From Lycium barbarum (lineage: Eukaryota > Streptophyta > Magnoliopsida > Solanales > Solanaceae), in the NCBI RefSeq assembly GCF_019175385.1, contig NC_083343.1:52040457-52104456 (forward strand): a stretch of 64,000 bases of DNA. Direction: 5' to 3'. The notes beneath the pieces are model-generated. The model had not been told where the DNA came from and made no database searches. It saw only the letters and a list, made by a program, of their open reading frames with translations. The translations under genes and the position numbers were made by a program. Shown piece by piece: positions 10,792 through 23,991 of this stretch; the first letter of the stretch is position 1; every line of letters starts with the position of its first letter.

Positions 10792-13700
10792 TGTCACGAC
10801 CCGTCTAGGGGCCGTGACGAGTACCCGATACTTGTACCGAGCACCCCTTGTCTATCGTTTTACCTTTACCTCTTAGCAAGCCATGTAAACAGAGCCATTT
10901 TTTTTTGAACATTAACATTAGCGGCGTCATTCTGAACATAGACTAATAAACTTCGTTATCACTTATACATCAACATTAACATGCTAAAACACCATATATC
11001 TAACTGTACTTAACTGACTGTACATAACTGTCTACGAGCCTCTAGACGTAGTACACTTATACATAGAAAGGGCTGAGTACTGCCATGCCCGAATATATAT
11101 ACACAAAATAGTACCAAGGAAGTGAGGCTCCGGAATAACTGGAGCACTGTCAACACTGCTGGTAGAGCTTCTAAGGATCAAATCCGCCTGTCTGCTGACC
11201 TGCGCGGCATGAAACGCAACGTCCACAAGAAGGGACGTCAGTACGAATAGTGTACCGAGTATGTAAGGCATGAATAGTAATATACAGAAAATATGAATCA
11301 TGTATAATGACATAAGAGAGTTACAACACATGTCCTGGGATAGAAACATAACCTGTATATATATATACCCTTGGCAGGTGCTATGCGTACTTAGCTTTCC
11401 ATTAAGAATCTTTCCTTGTTCATATACATATACATATAAAATAGGACATCTCATATTGCCGAGGCGTCGGCAGCCGATCCATTTAACCATAAATATACAC
11501 ATCCCGCGTCCGGGCATCCCGCGTCCGGGACGATATCATATCATGTAATGCCAACTGATCAGGTGGATATGCGTTCATAACGCTCTGCCCTTACCTCCAT
11601 TTTCCCCGTATACACATGTATATATCATGTACATATATCAGCGTCTATAGCGCTCTAGCTCTTTTATCATATACATATACGTGTGTCGTGTAGGTACATT
11701 AGCGTCTATAGCGCTCTAGCTCTTTCGTCATGTGCATGTTTTAAAAAAATATATACACATATCTTACATACATTTACATGTCTTATATGCATTTACGTAT
11801 CCTATATACATATGTCTCATAGGCACGCAGGAAAGCCCAAAGAAGAATCATGTAGTCATCGGAGTGACGTAAGGTCGGTGACCTCCAATTATATTATAGA
11901 ATACTCGTGATCGCTTTGTCTCACCTTGAAGGAACGAGTATTTTAAGGTGAGACTACCAACGGGGAATAATATTAAAGTAAACGTAGAATGAAATCGGGG
12001 CATCATAGATGACGGTTCATAGACTTTGAAATCTTTTAGAAAATAAAGTCATAGCTAGGAAATATAAATAAGATTCAAAAATTAGTTTATCATTTTCATG
12101 TTTACATAAGATACTTAGCTTAGTCAAAGAGTCGTTCCGGTAGTACGTATCATAGGCATATTCTCTTATCTAACATCATTGTTATCATTATCGTCATGGA
12201 AGTGCCCTCGTTAGAGGAGTCATAGTATTTATCATTTGGTATCGAAATCGGGATCAAAGGTTCCCTTTGGATTCACTTCAAGTAAGTCAAGCAAGACTGT
12301 AAGGAAAAATCCGAGAGTAGCGGGCCCACCTCGGGCCGGATGAGGTAGCGTATACGATTTACATATGTTACGTGTCATAGCGTTACTTGTGAGGGTCTTA
12401 GGGTAATCGGGTCCCATTTATACAAGTTCTAAGGGTGTAGGAGGTTTTTCCAACAATTGGCACACTTTCTAGTTCAATTCTATTGAACAAAAAGTGGAAA
12501 ACTTTAGGTGCGGATTCCGGGGAACCGAGTTGTCCCCGAGGCTCGTACCCAACTTATTTCAACTAAGACATGCCATAGAAAGAAGGGTGAAGCCTTACAT
12601 ACATCTTTCCGCTTCTTTTGCTATTCCGAATTCACGTTGCAATCTCGTCAAAATCTGCAAATTGGTCACATTTACCCAAACTGTCATTAGGGTACTTAGA
12701 GTTAGAATCTTAAGGAACCACTTGGCTACCGAAATTTCGGCAGCACTTCCTCTGTAAATATACCATCCTCAACATTCAACATAGCCAAATTCTCATCAAT
12801 CACAATTCGGGAATTCAAACCCGGCCAAACTATTAACATAATTCAACAATCACACTAAAAAATCACATATTCCATTCAAGGTGCATTCCAACACTTCAAT
12901 TAACATTCTACCTCCTTCAATACTCTCCAATTCCAATGAAACAACAATAACCTTATAATACATATATTCCAAAAACATCATAGTAATACCATTACATGTC
13001 TTCCATACAAAAACATTATTTTCAATTTACACAAACTTCCAATTGCCAATACTTCACCAAACTTGTCAAGTCTTTATTTGCGATATAACATCTACAACAC
13101 AACGATTAAGATATTAATTACAACTCGCTCATTATTCTTTCACAACTCACCAATATACACGACTATACATCAAGTATACACGGCCACATATACCATGCAC
13201 ACTCACACGGCTCCAACATGTACACACCACTACAATCTCTCCAAACTCATTCAACTTCCATTTTCCACATATCATTCACAACAATAACAACTAAACACTA
13301 ATTAAAATAATTGAAGCATGACTCCCACACACATATATATATACACGGCCATATACTATATTTCTCTCCTTCATGAATTTCATCCATTTTAGCATACTAC
13401 AACACATATAAACCATATATAACACATAAAACAAGATCAAAACACACCTTTCTTCTTCAACTTCTCACTTGACTACAACTTGACAACTTGTATGATTTTG
13501 AATTTTTCTTGCTCCAACAACAACTCCACCTTGTTAATCACCCTTTACTTGGTAGAAAATGATTTTTGGAGAATTTGTGCAAATTGTTCTTGTGAAAATT
13601 GCTCTTGGCCGAAATGGCCTTAAGTTTTTCTCCTCTCTCTCTTGTTCTTGCTTTTCTTGAAATTTCTAGAACATTATGTGGAATAAGATGACTTAGTCAT

Positions 13701-14193
13701 CTTATTTATTGACCAAAGTTTATTTAATATGGGCTTTGGGCCATAACCATGGCCGGTTGGGCCTCACAAATTTGGGCCTTATTATTTTTTTAGATTTTTT
13801 TGGGCCAACTCGGTTTGGTCCCGAGTTGGGCCTAGCCCACTGTACTTTCGACCTTAAAACATTCATATCTTCTTGTACGGACGTCACCTGGGCACCCACG
13901 ACCTATGGTTGGAAAGCTAATTCAATTATCTACAACTTCTAGTTCTTGGTACTTTTCCAAATTCCAAACTTATAATACCGTTTTTGCCCCTTGAAGTCAG
14001 ATCACCCGAAAACGTTTTCTTAAAATATTCGTTTGGAGGACTTCCACTTTGATTTGGCCCAAGGGTCCTTCTTGAGTTGTGTTTAACTTCTCATATGTGA
14101 TTCATATGAGTTTTCAGATGTCCCAAAAAAAATCTCGATGTGTGGGTCCCACCTCAGCAAATAATCTGACGTTCAAAAATACGGGATATAACA
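10792..14193 (-). mobile_element. Solo LTR (3402 bp), GTATG target duplication
   Basis: On the plus strand it begins TGTCACGACCC and ends GGGATATAACA, flanked by GTATG at 10787-10791 and 14194-14198. The interrupted host LTR continues on the right. No coding or priming sites lie inside, so it is a solo LTR. On its minus strand it carries the conserved hairpin (ACGTCC 11219-11224 / GGACGT 11233-11238), a CAG|GT box next to it, and a 52-nt exon-like segment at 12603-12654 between TTTGCAG and GTATGTAAGG. The small open frames within it show no protein family. Confidence 0.9.
12603..12654 (-). other. Exon-like segment between TTTGCAG and GTATGT in the solo LTR
   Basis: On the minus strand a TTTGCAG acceptor-like motif precedes ATTTTGACGAG, and 52 nt later GTATGTAAGG follows. 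The same cassette, 51 nt long, occurs in the LTRs of elements B, A2 and I. Its function is inferred only from splice-site resemblance. Confidence 0.4.
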
Positions 14194-14198
14194 GTATG

Positions 14199-14626
14199 TC
14201 TGGCCGTATCTTTGGTCCAGTGAGGGATACCATTCTGGGCAGAACATACGGCCTAACATACGGCCAGTATGTTGGGCTATATAATGCACAGCTTTTCCGA
14301 ACTCATTGTCGTCGACTCGTTTGATCTCCAATCCTTATGGAACCTTTTTAACACTTGTTTAACACCTCATTAACAATCTAAGGGACATTTTAAATCTTCT
14401 CCAAGACATCATTAAGTCATCACTAACTTGTCACTCGTAAATCCTTTCCGATACATAACGTATACCTTGCCTTTCTTGGCAAACTTTCTTCTCTTGCCTC
14501 GAATGTCATTGAAATCTCAATTAGGGTCATCAAATGCTATTTCTTACTTATTGAAACATCGTATACTTCGTGTCCTTCGTTAGTATATCCACTGTACCTT
14601 AACGAAAAAACTTTCGAGGTTTAACA
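14199..14626 (-). repeat. 5' LTR of element D, second piece
   Basis: Continues the match to the D 3' LTR (4505-4938) after the solo LTR and ends at the LTR terminus (plus strand GAGGTTTAACA). The flank beyond 14626 is not a PPT, which agrees with this being the outer end of the element. Confidence 0.75.
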
Positions 14627-15210
14627 CCAATTTCTACGCTCTCCCGCCTAGGAAGTTTCCCGTCCGCTGGGGCGGATATCATTAAATGAGTCATCTCCCG
14701 TTCCTACAGGCCAAGCCCTGCTTGGGAGGACCTGCAAGAGTGGTACTACTCCCGCAGAAGCGGGACACCAGAAAATAATTTCACCAAGTCCAACCCCATA
14801 TCCTGCCATCCATTCGAGACCTGTCGGATACAAACCAAACATGCAGACTCAAGTAAAAACACGCTACGAACTCATCCGCGATTTTGGAATTCCCAACGGA
14901 GGTCACCTTGACTCGGTCAACCCCCCAACGACTAAAATCCAATTTTTAACCAAGCTCCAAAACGCTCCTGAAAGCTTCGGGAACCGAACCAAACACCCCA
15001 CCAAGTCATAAACAACCCTTTTTGACCTCACAGAATCGACGAAATTTGGAAAAAGGTTCGTTTACCCAAAAGTCAACTATTAGTCAAATATTTTCACTTA
15101 AGGGTTCTAATTCTTTCAATTTTCACTAGAATCACCCGATAACCTTGGAAACTGGATCGACGGGGGTAAAAATGGTCAAAACGCGTATAATGACCGAACG
15201 GGTCGTTACA
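14627..15210. repeat. Possible LTR remnant ending GGGTCGTTACA
   Basis: No gene is seen. The stretch ends at 15210 with GGGTCGTTACA, resembling the terminal bases of the LTRs in this window (GGGTCGTGACA). AT-rich DNA of another character follows. The left boundary is unclear and no target duplication was found, so this is tentative. Confidence 0.35.
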
Positions 15211-16396
15211 TGATCAATGTCTCTCAAATATTTTCCAGGGGAAGTATTTCTTGAAGTGCTTATCTTTTCAAAGAAAAAAACACTATTTATAGGATAAAAG
15301 AATACATAACATAAGAGCTTTCATCAAATAAATTTTATGATAGGTTCAAGAATTTTAAATGAAAATTCATCTTCCAAAAGAACCTAAAACGTAAAAAAAT
15401 CAAATGAAGTGAAACTTGTGTATTCACATTCATTCATGCATCATGTGAACTCTTATCAAATTTATTGTTTTAAAATTAATTGAAACATTTGTCCAACAAC
15501 AAATTGGTTGTAGACGTTAACAATATTAGTGATTAGCTGTATAAATTTGTTAGCTAATGCACGGGTTATCACGGTAATAAAAGCAATCAATGGCTAATAA
15601 AGAGTATGTTACCGAAGTCAATAAAGGCGTATTTTATAATACAAAGATACTCATCAAGGGTCTGCTACAACAGGCATAAAAGAGTAACCTAGACACTATT
15701 TTTTATGAATAAATTTTGGAAACTTTTTTTTTGAGATATCACATTTCTTTTTATAACAATAATATATACATCTAACATTAAATTAATTAAAATATGTGAT
15801 TTTGATCATTTTATGTGGAAATATGTTTTATTCGGAACTATTGTTTTGAAAGTATATTACCCTCGAATATGGATTACCAATACAAGTTTACAAAATACAT
15901 GGGTAATTAAATGGTAGAACAAATTATAGTTGTGGTAAAAAATTTAACATTCATAAGCAAAGTAATTCAAATGCTCAATTCAATAAGTTGAAGGTTAAAT
16001 ACGTTTAGTCAGATATTATAAGGATTAAAATTAATATTTATCAAAAACTAAAGAATAAAAAATGCTATTAACCCTTCTATATTTTTCTTTTATTGATAGA
16101 CGCACACTACACGTGCAACGCAGGTACCCTAAAACTAATATTTGTATAAGTCCAGCTACTGACAAACATGTTTGAATTAAAATAACAGGGGAAGGGGCAT
16201 AGGGATGCTAAACACATATAGAGATTCATATAGTTAGGACTGACTTTATATTGAGCAGTACAAAACTCGTACAACTAACTTGTGTGCAAACAAGTCGGCA
16301 ATTAATCATATCCGCAAGGAATTGAAACTTAACTTGGAGAAAGACAGATTTGATTTTAAGTTACTCGTCGTCATTAATAATGTTGGACGCTACATT
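15211..16396. other. AT-rich intergenic DNA, nothing recognised
   Basis: Strongly AT-rich sequence without a convincing reading frame or repeat structure. It ends at the 10-bp duplication (16397-16406) of the inverted-repeat transposon. Confidence 0.5.
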
Positions 16397-16406
16397 ATAA
16401 AGATAT

Positions 16407-17515
16407 GGGCAAAGGGTCAATTTTACCCTTCAAGTATGATTTATAGTTTATATTTATCCTCTGTCAAAATTTGGGATTAAATTTGTCCTCCCCGTTAGGG
16501 TACTTGATAAATTTGCCATTATATGGATGAAGTCTAACTTAAACTCTACAAAAAACAAAAAAGTAAAGTAGCCACATCAGATCCACGTAGGCTCTACGTA
16601 AGCTTCCAACCTCAATTATTTTAACTCATAACCCGTAACCCGTTTGCCCATCCCATAAAATCATACAACCCTAGTTCATTTTATTTTAGAAAGAGAGAAA
16701 ATCACCCCATTTGGGTCTTCTTAAACTATATTGTGCCTCACATATACTATTGTGGTGTAAAATCAGATATTTTTCATATAACCCTAGCCCCATCCGTTTT
16801 TTTTTCTTCTTGTTGGATGAATTGAATTTTTTTTTTTAATTGAATTTGAACTTATAATGGTGATGAAGTAATTCAAATAGGTGTTTGTTTTGATTAGGGT
16901 TACTTATATGCTTTTGATTGTTTTATTTGAATTGCTTGATGAGATGTGATTAATGGGTATATCTCTGTGTGTGTAGTTATGGTTTATGGAGTATTACAGA
17001 GATGGCTTTCTGGTTAAGCGCGTTAATTATAGAAAGAGTGATGGAGTTTGCAATAGGAGTAGCAAAACATCTACTTTTTTAGTGTAAAATCAGATATTTA
17101 CATTTTGAAATCAAATTACACCGTTAGAAATTACGGAAATGAGCAGATTAGATGAAAGCTATAAGTTGTATTTGGTGGTCCTGGTGGGTGGGGAGTATTG
17201 CCTATGATTGGTCTCTATGGTAGGATCTAAAGACCAAAATGGGGGTGATTCCCTCTCTTTCTAAAATAAAATGAGCAAGGTTTGTATGATTTTATGGGAT
17301 GGAAAAACATGTTATATATTATGAGTTAAAATAATTGGGGTTGGAAACCTACGTGGCTAAATTTTTTGTGTTGTGGAGTCCAAGTCATACTTCTATCCAT
17401 TTAAGAACAAATTTATTAAGTATCCTAACGGGGAGGATAATTTGATCCTAAACTTTGACGGAGGAAAAATTTAAACTATAAACCATACTTGGAGGGTAAA
17501 TTTGACCCTTTGCCC
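16407..17515. mobile_element. Non-autonomous DNA transposon with ~300-bp TIRs (Mutator-like)
   Basis: Begins GGGCAAAGGGTCAA and ends with its inverse, TTGACCCTTTGCCC. The inverted match continues with mismatches for about 300 bp on each side (left arm to about 16720, right arm from about 17230). A perfect 10-bp direct repeat, ATAAAGATAT, flanks it at 16397-16406 and 17516-17525. Long TIRs with a duplication of 9-11 bp are the signature of Mutator-like elements. The roughly 500-bp middle has no transposase frame, so it would need an enzyme in trans. The arms have drifted by perhaps 15%, partly through an indel of about 28 bp, so it is not recent. Confidence 0.85.
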
Positions 17516-17525
17516 ATAAAGATAT

Positions 17526-20500
17526 TTTCAACGATCGTAGGAGAGAAATGGTTGTTTATCTCTTTATAATTTTTATTTTAGTTTTATAACTCTTTTACAA
17601 GAGATATTCACTTTTTACCTATAAGAGATCTGAAAAAAATACATAAGAGATCTGAAAAGGTCATTTTCTTATATTCAAATTGTAAGAGGGCAAGAGATAT
17701 CATTTCTCCATGTAACGGTTCACATTTTCAAAATTGTTGGTTCCCTTTCGGACTTTGTTTTAAAAGAGTCGCCACCTAATTTTTAGGAAATTAGGAAAAC
17801 CAGTTTTGAAGGGTTTATTCATACACCGTGAAAAATCCTTCTTAATCCAAAGTTCTAGGTAAGGGTTCTGGTGATCCCCTAGGGAAGGTGTTAGGCACCC
17901 TAGTATTAAGGATCCGTACTTTATGGTTGACCTTCGAATTCCAATGTGTGGGTATTTGCATGAACTGTTTATTTGGTGTTTATTTTTCCGAAAAAATCAG
18001 TCATTTTTTGCATATCATGTTGAAAAAAGAATTAAATATATTCCCTTTACATATAGGGTATTTAGGTTCGGATTTACAATATCCGGATACAATTAGTTCC
18101 TTTCACATATAAGGATAATGTTACTTTGTAAAGGTAGAAAGTATTTTAAAGTTTGGGATGAATGAAATATGTTCATGCTTAGACTCATACATGATCCGGA
18201 TTAGTCCATTTAGTACGTTTTTAGAACACCTTTACTTAAGACTTTACTTATTTTTTATGAAAAATAGTTTACATGGATTTGCAAGAGTTGGTCTATGTAA
18301 TCACAATTTATTATCTTGATCCAAATTACGCCCTCTTTAAAAAATGATTAAAGTTCGTTTAGTTTTGGCCCAAGGTCCATTATTTTTCTTCAGTTCCTGA
18401 GCTAAGCCCAAAACATATTTGTTTTACTTGGTCTGAAAACATTTGGTTAAATGGGGCCTGAAATATGAACTTTTGGGTTGGGCCTTGGCCCTCAAACTCT
18501 ATGATTTGCCTTAGTTTATTTCCAGAAAAATAATGTTTGTATTTCAATATAAATGGATTACGTATACATATGCCTAAAACCATTTTTTCTGATTTTTTTT
18601 GTTTAAAAAGGCAGAACTCGTTTTTTTTTTGTTTGTAAAGCATATTATTCATACAGTTTTAAAAACCCATACTTTTGTTTGATTTTAGTTTAAAGAGACA
18701 GAACTCGTTTTGTAAGAGCATATCATTCGCACGGTTTTGAAAACCCAATTCTTTTCACCTGGACTAATATAGGATTTTGAAAAGACTTAAACTTAACCGA
18801 AAAAGGCGTTTTTCTTAGTTTTGCAAAGATAAAGTCTGGTTTGAGGAAAAGATGATAGCAACGCGTTATTTCTTGTAAAAGATGGGACTGATCCCTTTAT
18901 TTCCCTCATTACACTAGCCATTTTTATCTCCTTTTGGAAAATGTTTACACTAATTCAGGTTTTAAAAATCACGTTGGGGCCTAAGGTCTAACTAAACGAC
19001 ATATGCACCGTTCACCTAAGATGCCAAATTCATCTGTAAAGGATTCCAATAATAATGTGAGTTTATACAAATACAACATTTCAAACTTGAAAAGGAAAGT
19101 TGCATGCAGAAATTAAAAGGGAAAACGAGATAAGTTAGGGGTGTACCAAACCCCTTAAAAAGCCATTTTTACCCATAGTTGACCCTTCGTGTCATTCTCA
19201 CCCATGGCCGGGCCTTCAGTAATATTAGTTTCCCTTTTTAGACTTAACAGTTTGAAAGAATATTCCTGTTGGGCCAAAAGTTAGACTCTGGCCCAAGTGG
19301 TCATGTAGTAGGTGGGAAAAAGAAAAGGAATTGGATTAGTATAGGTTTAGTGGATCTGGTATTATCAGAATTATACATCCCTTTTTTTTTAAATCTAGGT
19401 TTGAGAACCTAATCCTAACATAACCATACATACATATACATACATATACACATATCACCCCACTTGATTACCTGTGCACAACTAAGGACTTGATTGTATA
19501 CCATTGCTTCACTGGAAAACCTCAAACCACAACATACTAATGGGAAAAGGTTGTCACTACCCTGGTTCCCGACACCGCACAAGTTCCAAGGGGTTTCATG
19601 AACCCCAGGCATTGCTGGATATCGGGGAGTGGCTAGACCTATCCCAAAACCTCCTCGTCGCCATAGTACATAACCATAGTCTCAAAGCTCTGCAGTTTGA
19701 ATACAAAGTAACTTTTAAATGAATTCAGAATCATGACAAAGAATGGGGCAGACACAGTAATACCATGGGACACATAGAATATAAATATCAATTCCAAGAC
19801 ACTTAATCAAATAGGTGTCATAACCCCGTCCTACTCTTGTATTTACATATACATACTGCCCATAACTAGCCTATTTCTTATAGGTATACACAGTATATCC
19901 ATGCTATACATATGGTATGTGTATACCAAGTGTGTACAATGTGTATACTCCCTTCTTTTATAAATCTATGTCGGGTCTATGTCTAACCACACTCTTACAT
20001 GTCCAACTACTATACTAAAGGCAAATCTAATCAAAGTCCAACTTTAATTTTAATGCACATCAAATAAATAATTCATCAATTTCATATATTAGCAGTTCTT
20101 ATAGCAGGGGATTAGAACTTGTTTAAGGTGGTCACAGAAGCACAATAAGAGAGTATAAACAAAAGGGAAGATCGTATAAACAAAATGGAAGATCCTGTAA
20201 CTTGTAATCACACTAAAAATAGAGTTGGAGCATCAAGAGGCCTGGACCAAACAACATCAAGTGAAACTGAGATTGTACAGTTTCCTATTCTCAGGAAAGA
20301 CAATATAAAATCTATGTTTTAATACAACAGTAGTCGGATCATGTTACAATAAAGCTTCATACCAGTTGCCACTTAAGATCGACAGGGACAGAGTCAACTA
20401 CATATGCACCAATGAATCCCAGAAAAAATGGCATAAAGTTCAAAACCCAATCTTCACATATTCAGACTCCTTTAAACTCCTAGTAGATGACATTTATTAT

Positions 20501-21433
20501 CAACAACCTAAAGCTAGTTCATTGTTTTTCAGAAACAAAACCAAAGACCAACTTCTTGAAATGACCAAATCTATTACTCTTAGTCTCCTAAGTGCATTCT
20601 AGACCTTTGAACATACTAGGTTTCTTAACTCTTTTACCTTTAGACCTTTTGTAAAATGATGGGATTTAAGGAAGTCATATCCCTTTAAGACAAGAGTGTT
20701 CCCCATGGTATATAGGCTGGTCATGACACCCCTCATTTGGGGGGAAGATACTATGAGTCAAGCTAAGCTTGGGTCTTCTCTGCCCCCTCTTGAGGGGTCT
20801 TGAAAAGACCATTCTAAACCAAGTGATCCATACTGCCATTAAGAATACCTACCATACCCCCATAATCAACATCAGGACAATTCCCATTTAACACCATCTA
20901 TTTTAGAGCACAAACACAATACATTAATTATTTCATCCTCCTAATTCTATGTGCGATAGGATTTTTAAAACACTAATGATGCAGGACCAATTATTACTAG
21001 ACAGATCACAGTTTTCATTCTTTTAATCTAAGTTATAGTATAGTATTTAGTAAAGTCTAGGTGACATAATTTAGTTCAAGAAATGAAAGGTTTTTACCAA
21101 CCTAATATTAACTAAGTGTTCATTTGTATGTTTTGACCAAGCTAAGTGCCTTCACATGACCAAGTCCACACATAATCACCATACCAACTTTAAAACACAT
21201 TCCTCATGAAGAAAACAACGTATTAGACAAGTCAAACCTCAAGAAAAGAAAAGGGAAAACATAGATTCAAACAATTAAGTGAGTAACTCATCTCTTTAAT
21301 ACTTAATTAATGGAAATTTTGACCTCTCTAATCATTAAAAGGGCATGACAGACATCTACTCTTTGTTTCAAATTTAGTTTTAGGCAACATGAAATTCAAA
21401 AATCGCCAAGGCATGACAAAGATGTAACAGACA
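17526..21433. other. No recognised gene; possible old LTR-type repeat
   Basis: About 3.9 kb without a convincing coding frame. The stretch near 17735-17915 (AAAAGAGTCGCCACCTAAT, then a GGGAAGGTGTTAGGCACCC block) resembles sequence I associate with Tat/Ogre-type LTRs in plants, but I cannot confirm it. Poly-T runs and frequent GGCCCAA-type words fit old repeat DNA. Element C is inserted at 21433 and the same host DNA resumes at 52282. Confidence 0.4.
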
Positions 21434-21503
21434 TGTCACACCCCAATCCTGATAGGGCATTATGGGCACCCGACTCCTTACTTAGAGCCGAGCGAACCCG
21501 CTG
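21434..21503 (-). repeat. 3' LTR of element C, outer 70 bp
   Basis: Matches 50399-50470 of the other LTR (TGTCATACCCCAATGCTG and on). It is cut at CGCTG (21499-21503) by element B and continues at 31633. Confidence 0.9.
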
Positions 21504-21794
21504 TGTTATATCTCGCATTTTGTGCATTCGAATAATTTAAGACAATTGCGGGAGGTTGAGAGCAAGCCTATATTTTTAACCTTGTTTAGCACACAAGTTG
21601 TTTATAAGAGTTATGGATGCGAAAATATTGAGGAAGGCTAGGGGCAAAATTGGAAATTTGAAAAAAAAAATAGTTCCATGAATTACAAGAAATAGACATG
21701 AAGTAATTGGGCTTGGAAAAAAAAAAGAGAAAAAGCCCAAGAGGTGGCCGGCCATAGAGAATTGGCCCAAGGCCCATGTAAAATTAATTCCAAG

Positions 21795-21803
21795 TATATA
21801 AAA
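21795..21803 (+). promoter_or_regulatory. TATA box of element B 5' LTR
   Basis: TATATAAAA in an otherwise mixed context. The same box occurs at the same place in the 3' LTR (29023-29031). Transcription would be expected to start about 30 bp downstream; this is inferred from the motif. Confidence 0.7.
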
Positions 21804-22801
21804 GAGAGGGCCTATTGTTTGTCATCATTTAGAACTTTCAAGAAAAAGAAAGAAGAAGGAGAAAGAGGGGAGGGGTTCGGCCATGGAGGAAAAAAATTAG
21901 CTCCTTGAAATCTTGTTCAAAAAATTAATTTCTTCTAGTATTCCTGCTAATTCAAGGTTCCTCTTCAACGTGGTATAATTGTTGAAACAAGAAAATCGCT
22001 CTTTGTTGCAAAATCACAACCCTAGCCAAGTTGAGAAGTTGAGAAGAAAAGGTAAGATTTAATACTCTTTTATATGTTATAAATGGTTTATATATGTTGT
22101 AGTATGTAGAAATGGATAAAAATTATGAAGCTATAAATGTTGGAGGGTTGGCCGTGTATGTATGTGTGGTGTAGGAAAAATGAACAAATTTTTATGTAGT
22201 AATTTGGTTGTTGTTGATATGTATTCTATGATGAAAATGAGAATTTGATGATTCAAGTTGAAGTTGTGATGATTGTGGGCTGTTTTGGAAGCCACCGTGG
22301 TCATTAAGGTAGTTCTTGTATTTGCGGGAATAACATTGCTAACGTGTGAATTGTTAAGTGTAGTTCATGAATTTGAAAGATAGAAATGTGTTGTTATTGT
22401 CCTTGTTGGAATTGGAATTTTCGGGTGGAGCATGGTGAGTTGGTGGAATTGTTTGAATATTGTGTAGATTGTTTGAAATGTTCTTGAATTGTGTTTGAAT
22501 GATCTTGGATTAGTAACGAATATGTGAGCGTTGATATCGGCTTGAATGTACGTAATTGAATTGAATGTTGATAAACTATGTAGAGAAGAAGGTTACTAAT
22601 GTTAGAATGCAATTTGGATTGATTGTTGATGTTGTTAGTACGGTTGTTGGTATGGTTGTTGATGTTTTGGCCGAGTTAAATCCTTGGGGATGTTGAATTT
22701 ATAGGGGAGATGCTGCCCAAAATTTTGTAGACAAGTGTTAACTTGAGGTTGAATTCCTAAATGCCTATAGTTAATGTTTGGTATTCATTGACATATTGTA
22801 G

Positions 22802-22852
22802 ATTTTGGGAAGTCCGGAACTTGAGTTTGGATTAGCTTAAGAAGCGAACAAG
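22802..22852 (+). other. 51-nt exon-like segment in element B 5' LTR
   Basis: Preceded by TATTGTAG (acceptor-like) and followed by GTATGTAAAG (donor-like). The 3' LTR copy is 30030-30080, also 51 nt. The matching segments in A2 (38965-39015 and 47305-47355) and I (55733-55783) are exactly 51 nt too, although the sequence inside has changed. Exon function is inferred. Confidence 0.45.
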
Positions 22853-23991
22853 GTATGTAAAGCTCTACCTTTCTTTCTTTTGGCATGTCCTAGTTATAAT
22901 AAGCTATGATACGAGCCTCGGGGAAAAATCCATTCCTAAAAAAAAATCCGAGCATGGTTAGGACCCTTACTCATTTCAATGTAATTGAATTATGGACCTT
23001 ATGCCTTGATATGCTTTGATAGAAAAACAACTTAAACACTTTTTACTCCTAAAAGAGTCGTGCACCGTAAAACGTCCGTAACTTTCACAAACAGAACCCG
23101 ATTGCTTCGAAACGTTCGTAGATGACTTCATAAGGACTAAAGTTCATATTTCTCGTACGCCTCCCCCCCCCCCCCCGGTTTGATCCGAGGTGGACCCACA
23201 AATCCCGAGACCTTTTTATATCGTTTGGTGTAACTCGTTTCCGAGCGGCATTCGAAGGAAATCTAGGTTGGTTATTGTTCCGACTCCTAAATGACAATTG
23301 TTTCGATTACTCCCTTGAAGCCTATGTCACATTTTGTTATGTAAAAACGATCCCAGAAGTTCGGGGTTAGTATAGTCCACCGCGACATCTGAAAGGTATG
23401 TACTAAGATTATCGTCCGATTCCTTCTAAATGATCTGTCATTTGGATTGTTCGATCGAGTCTTTTTAAATGTTTTATATTTTACATTGCAATTAGTTTCT
23501 CACTACTCTACTCGTGGATGCCTCAATACTTCCTTCACAGAGCCCGGGCCAGGATATGTTATCACGCGTATTTCACTGCATTGTTCGCCGTGTCTCGATG
23601 TGAGGGGGCCGGTATGACATGTACATAGGTTCTGGAGTATGATGTGCTATGTACATACATTCTGATATATGATGTTATGATATGATATGATATGGCCATC
23701 TGATGTTCTATGATATGCTATGGAGCTATTCTCTACTCTGGAGTATGATGTGTTATGGCGCCAGTGACGGGGTGGCGACCATGTTCTGTTCACCGAGTCC
23801 CATATTGGGGCCGGATTTGGCATATGTTTTAGCATGCATTATTTATGTTTTATAAATAATTATTTGATATCCTGGATATTGCACTCACTTTCTGTACCTT
23901 TGGTTCCGGTTATGATTTGTTTACTGTATTCCATGCTTTACATATTCCGTACTGACCCCCTTTCTTCGGGGGCTGCATTTCATGCCCGCAG

